Assembly (NCBI GenBank): GCA_019136035.1
Contig: JAGVUW010000149.1
Coordinates: 1 to 7,033 of the forward strand
From: Verrucomicrobiota bacterium
GTDB lineage: Bacteria; Verrucomicrobiota; Lentisphaeria; Oligosphaerales; JAFGRS01
Length of the DNA stretch: 7,033 nt
Reading direction: 5' to 3'
This document shows positions 5,621 to 7,033 of this stretch, piece after piece. The notes below the pieces were generated by a model, which was not told the origin of the DNA, ran no database searches, and worked only from the letters and a program-made list of their open reading frames with translations. Every line of letters begins with the position of its first letter. Within the stretch, counting starts at the first letter, position 1. The translations under genes were made by a program, and so were the position numbers.

Positions 5621-5771
5621 CTGGCGATACCTCACGATAGCGCTCGACACCTGGCGACACCTGGCGAAGCCTCTCGAGACCTCCCGATATCTGGCGAGGC
5701 CTCGCGATCCCGGGCGATCCCTGGTGTCCCTGGTGTCCCTGGCGTCCCTGGTGTCCCTGGCGTCCCTGGCG
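5621..5771. repeat. Tandem repeat changing from 10-bp to 9-bp units
   Basis: From 5621 the sequence falls into ten degenerate 10-bp units close to CTGGCGANAC (CTGGCGATAC, CTCACGATAG, CTGGCGACAC, CTGGCGAAGC and so on) up to about 5720. It then becomes six 9-bp units TCCCTGGYG at 5718-5771 (third, fifth and sixth with C, the others with T). The track ends 13 bases from the permease stop codon. It is non-coding by position. The 9-bp part reads as a Gly-Val-Pro-type repeat in one plus-strand frame only because nine is a multiple of three. Confidence 0.85.
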
Positions 5772-5784
5772 GCCCCGCCGGCGC

Positions 5785-7033
5785 TCACTTCTCCACCGGC
5801 ACCACGATGCCGCGCATGATGATATTCTGGCAGAAGACGAAGACCAGGAGGGTCGGTATCGCCGCGATGATCAGCGAGGCGTAGATCACGCCGGCGCCGC
5901 TGCTGCTGTTGAGGCGGTACAGCCAGACCATCAGGGTCCACATCTTCGGGTCCTGGCAGATCAGCAGGGCGAACATGAAGTTCGCATAGGCGCCGGTGAA
6001 GGCATTCAGGGCGATGACGGCGAGGATGGGCTTGGAGAGGGCCATGGTGATATTCCAGAACATCACCCATTCGCTGGCGCCGTCGATCTGGGCGCTCTCG
6101 TAGAGCTCCTGTCCGAGCGAGTCGAAGAAGCCCTTGAGCAGGAAGATCGAGTAGCCGTTGGCGAGGCCGGGGAGGAGCAGTGCGGCGAAGGTATTGAGCA
6201 GCCCGAGCTGCCGCAGCATCAGGAAGACGGGTATCTGCGTGACCATGGGGGGGAAGGCCATGGTCAGCAGCAGGAACAGCAGGATCTTGTAGGTGGTCGG
6301 CATGCGGTAGCGGCTCATGGCGTAGGCCGCCATCGGGTTGACCACCAGCGCGGCGAGCACGGCCAGGGTGCAGTAGATGATGGTGTTAACGACGCCGCGG
6401 CCGTGGAAGAGCATGTACTCCAGGACGGTGCGGTAGTTGCGCGTGGCGAACTCCAGGCGCAGGGCGCCGCGCTGCGCCTGGTACGCCTCCCAGAGGAACT
6501 CCTCCTGCGGCGGGCTGAAGTCGGCGAAGTCGCCCGCCGCGGTGCCGAGGGCGGCGTTGGCCGCCGCGACGGTCTCATAGCGCCGCTGCAGCCAGTCGCG
6601 GAAGAGGGCATCCGGCGAATGCAGGCGGAGGTGCCGAATGTCGGCCTGATGCAGGCGGCCGCCGTCGGGATCTTCCCAGCCGGTGATGAAGCTGTCCCAG
6701 TCGCTCAGGGCCACGCCCCGGAAGGGCGGCTCCTCGACCAGCGGCACCTCGTCGAAGGCGCCGTAGGCGGTCTCGTAGCGGCGGTTGAGCTGGTCGACGG
6801 TGCGGTACTTGGCGGCGAGGAAGGCGCGGTAGGGCCCGGCCAGCTCGGGGTCGGCGCGGATCCAGAGGAGGTTCAGCGTGTGCCGAACGAAGGTCTCCCA
6901 GTCGTCGCGCTCGCGAGCAGTGGCCGCGGCCGGCCAGCGTGGCGGCAGCCGGATGTCGGCATACGAGGCGAAGGCGGTGCCATGCTGGCGGTTGTACTCG
7001 TCGATCGAGCGCGTGTACTGGGGCCGCAGGAAG
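5785..7033 (-). CDS. MalG-type carbohydrate ABC transporter permease with repeat-bearing soluble insert (5' end outside window)
   Basis: The frame is open from the right edge to the TGA at 5785, giving 415 visible codons. A GTG at 6747 is internal. The C-terminal ~200 residues are a standard binding-protein-dependent permease: VNTIIYCTLAVLAALVVNPM then AAYAMSRYRMP, about five membrane helices (visible residues ~213-240, 248-271, 276-302, 331-357, 379-405), and the ABC-ATPase docking loop ELYESAQIDGASEW...SKP (309-335, EAA-type with G318), ending IMRGIVVPVEK. Ahead of this lie at least 208 soluble residues, where MalG relatives have only a short extracytoplasmic loop. This insert has three related repeats: FL..QY with DEYN, HGTAFASYADI and LPP at the edge; FLAAKYRTVDQLN with AYGAFDEVPL; and WLQRRYETVAAAN with GTAAGDFADFSPP. 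They resemble segments of GH42-like glycosidases. It would import a sugar or oligosaccharide together with a partner MalF-type permease, a binding protein and an ATPase, none of them in view. Confidence 0.92.
   Translation of the reverse strand, partial: FLRPQYTRSIDEYNRQHGTAFASYADIRLPPRWPAAATARERDDWETFVRHTLNLLWIRADPELAGPYRAFLAAKYRTVDQLNRRYETAYGAFDEVPLVEEPPFRGVALSDWDSFITGWEDPDGGRLHQADIRHLRLHSPDALFRDWLQRRYETVAAANAALGTAAGDFADFSPPQEEFLWEAYQAQRGALRLEFATRNYRTVLEYMLFHGRGVVNTIIYCTLAVLAALVVNPMAAYAMSRYRMPTTYKILLFLLLTMAFPPMVTQIPVFLMLRQLGLLNTFAALLLPGLANGYSIFLLKGFFDSLGQELYESAQIDGASEWVMFWNITMALSKPILAVIALNAFTGAYANFMFALLICQDPKMWTLMVWLYRLNSSSGAGVIYASLIIAAIPTLLVFVFCQNIIMRGIVVPVEK

Larger units (their letters stand above)
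5331..5784. other. 454-bp gap between convergent genes
   Basis: This gap holds the tandem hairpins at 5381-5429, a short near-palindrome GACGCCCGGGGCGTC at 5594-5608, and the repeat track at 5621-5771. Between 5430 and 5593 there is only GC-rich sequence with no gene, promoter or RNA that I can support. Apparent reading frames through the gap have no family match and run antisense into the permease. Confidence 0.6.

Noticed and set aside
5501..5884. Plus-strand frame with a collagen-like Gly-Val-Pro run
   Set aside because: The run is produced by the 9-bp TCCCTGGYG repeat. The frame then continues antisense into the 3' end of the permease.
5414..6070. Minus-strand 218-codon frame near the permease 3' end
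   Set aside because: It is an alternative frame over the permease coding region and the repeat track; its translation has no recognisable domain.
6745..6747. GTG as the start of the permease gene
   Set aside because: The frame stays open for 95 more codons to the window edge, and the upstream residues contain two further copies of the repeat, so the true start lies outside.

Overview
This is a GC-rich bacterial window with six recognisable protein-coding genes. Two of them run off the window edges. No rRNA, tRNA, CRISPR array, transposase or phage gene was seen. Several traits are familiar from environmental Planctomycetota, Lentisphaerota, Kiritimatiellota and Verrucomicrobiota genomes: a uroporphyrinogen-decarboxylase-like gene coupled to a FAD_oxidored-type gene, a MalG-type sugar permease with glycosidase-like repeats, and a small four-helix-bundle gene beside AACG-type heptad repeats. 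The lineage is therefore only a guess (PVC-type bacterium, low to moderate confidence).

Layout, left to right. (1) 1-1715, plus strand: the 3' end of a uroporphyrinogen decarboxylase-family gene, overlapped by 4 bases (ATGA) by an FAD-dependent oxidoreductase gene; together they are the end of an operon. (2) 1716-1900: an intergenic stretch with a perfect 19-bp-stem hairpin and a second, weaker hairpin just ahead of the next ribosome-binding site. (3) 1901-3436, plus strand: a complete ComM/YifB AAA+ ATPase. (4) 3437-4385: a composite unit. An AACG-heptad tandem array with a 49-bp period leads into a four-helix-bundle (23S-rRNA-IVP/Avd-like) gene at 3741-4100. A second array follows, of the same design and period but in the opposite orientation. 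(5) 4409-5330: a promoter candidate and a GDT1/TMEM165-type transporter whose C-terminal half looks like a ferritin/rubrerythrin-type helical domain. (6) 5331-5784: the gap between two convergent genes, with two back-to-back GC hairpins and a tandem repeat that changes from 10-bp to 9-bp units. (7) 5785 to the right edge, minus strand: a MalG-type ABC sugar permease, still open at its 5' end, with a large soluble insert built from three copies of a glycosidase-like repeat.

How the parts may work together: the first two genes look metabolically linked (a decarboxylase/methyltransferase-fold protein plus a flavoprotein), but their substrate cannot be told. ComM, the GDT1 fusion and the permease look like independent housekeeping or transport functions. 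The strongest candidates for something new are the four-helix-bundle gene bracketed by mirrored 49-bp heptad arrays, the GDT1-ferritin-like fusion, and the repeat-bearing extracytoplasmic insert of the permease. Third-position GC, sampled by hand, is clearly lower in the FAD gene and the four-helix-bundle gene than in comM, which fits different histories for these segments.
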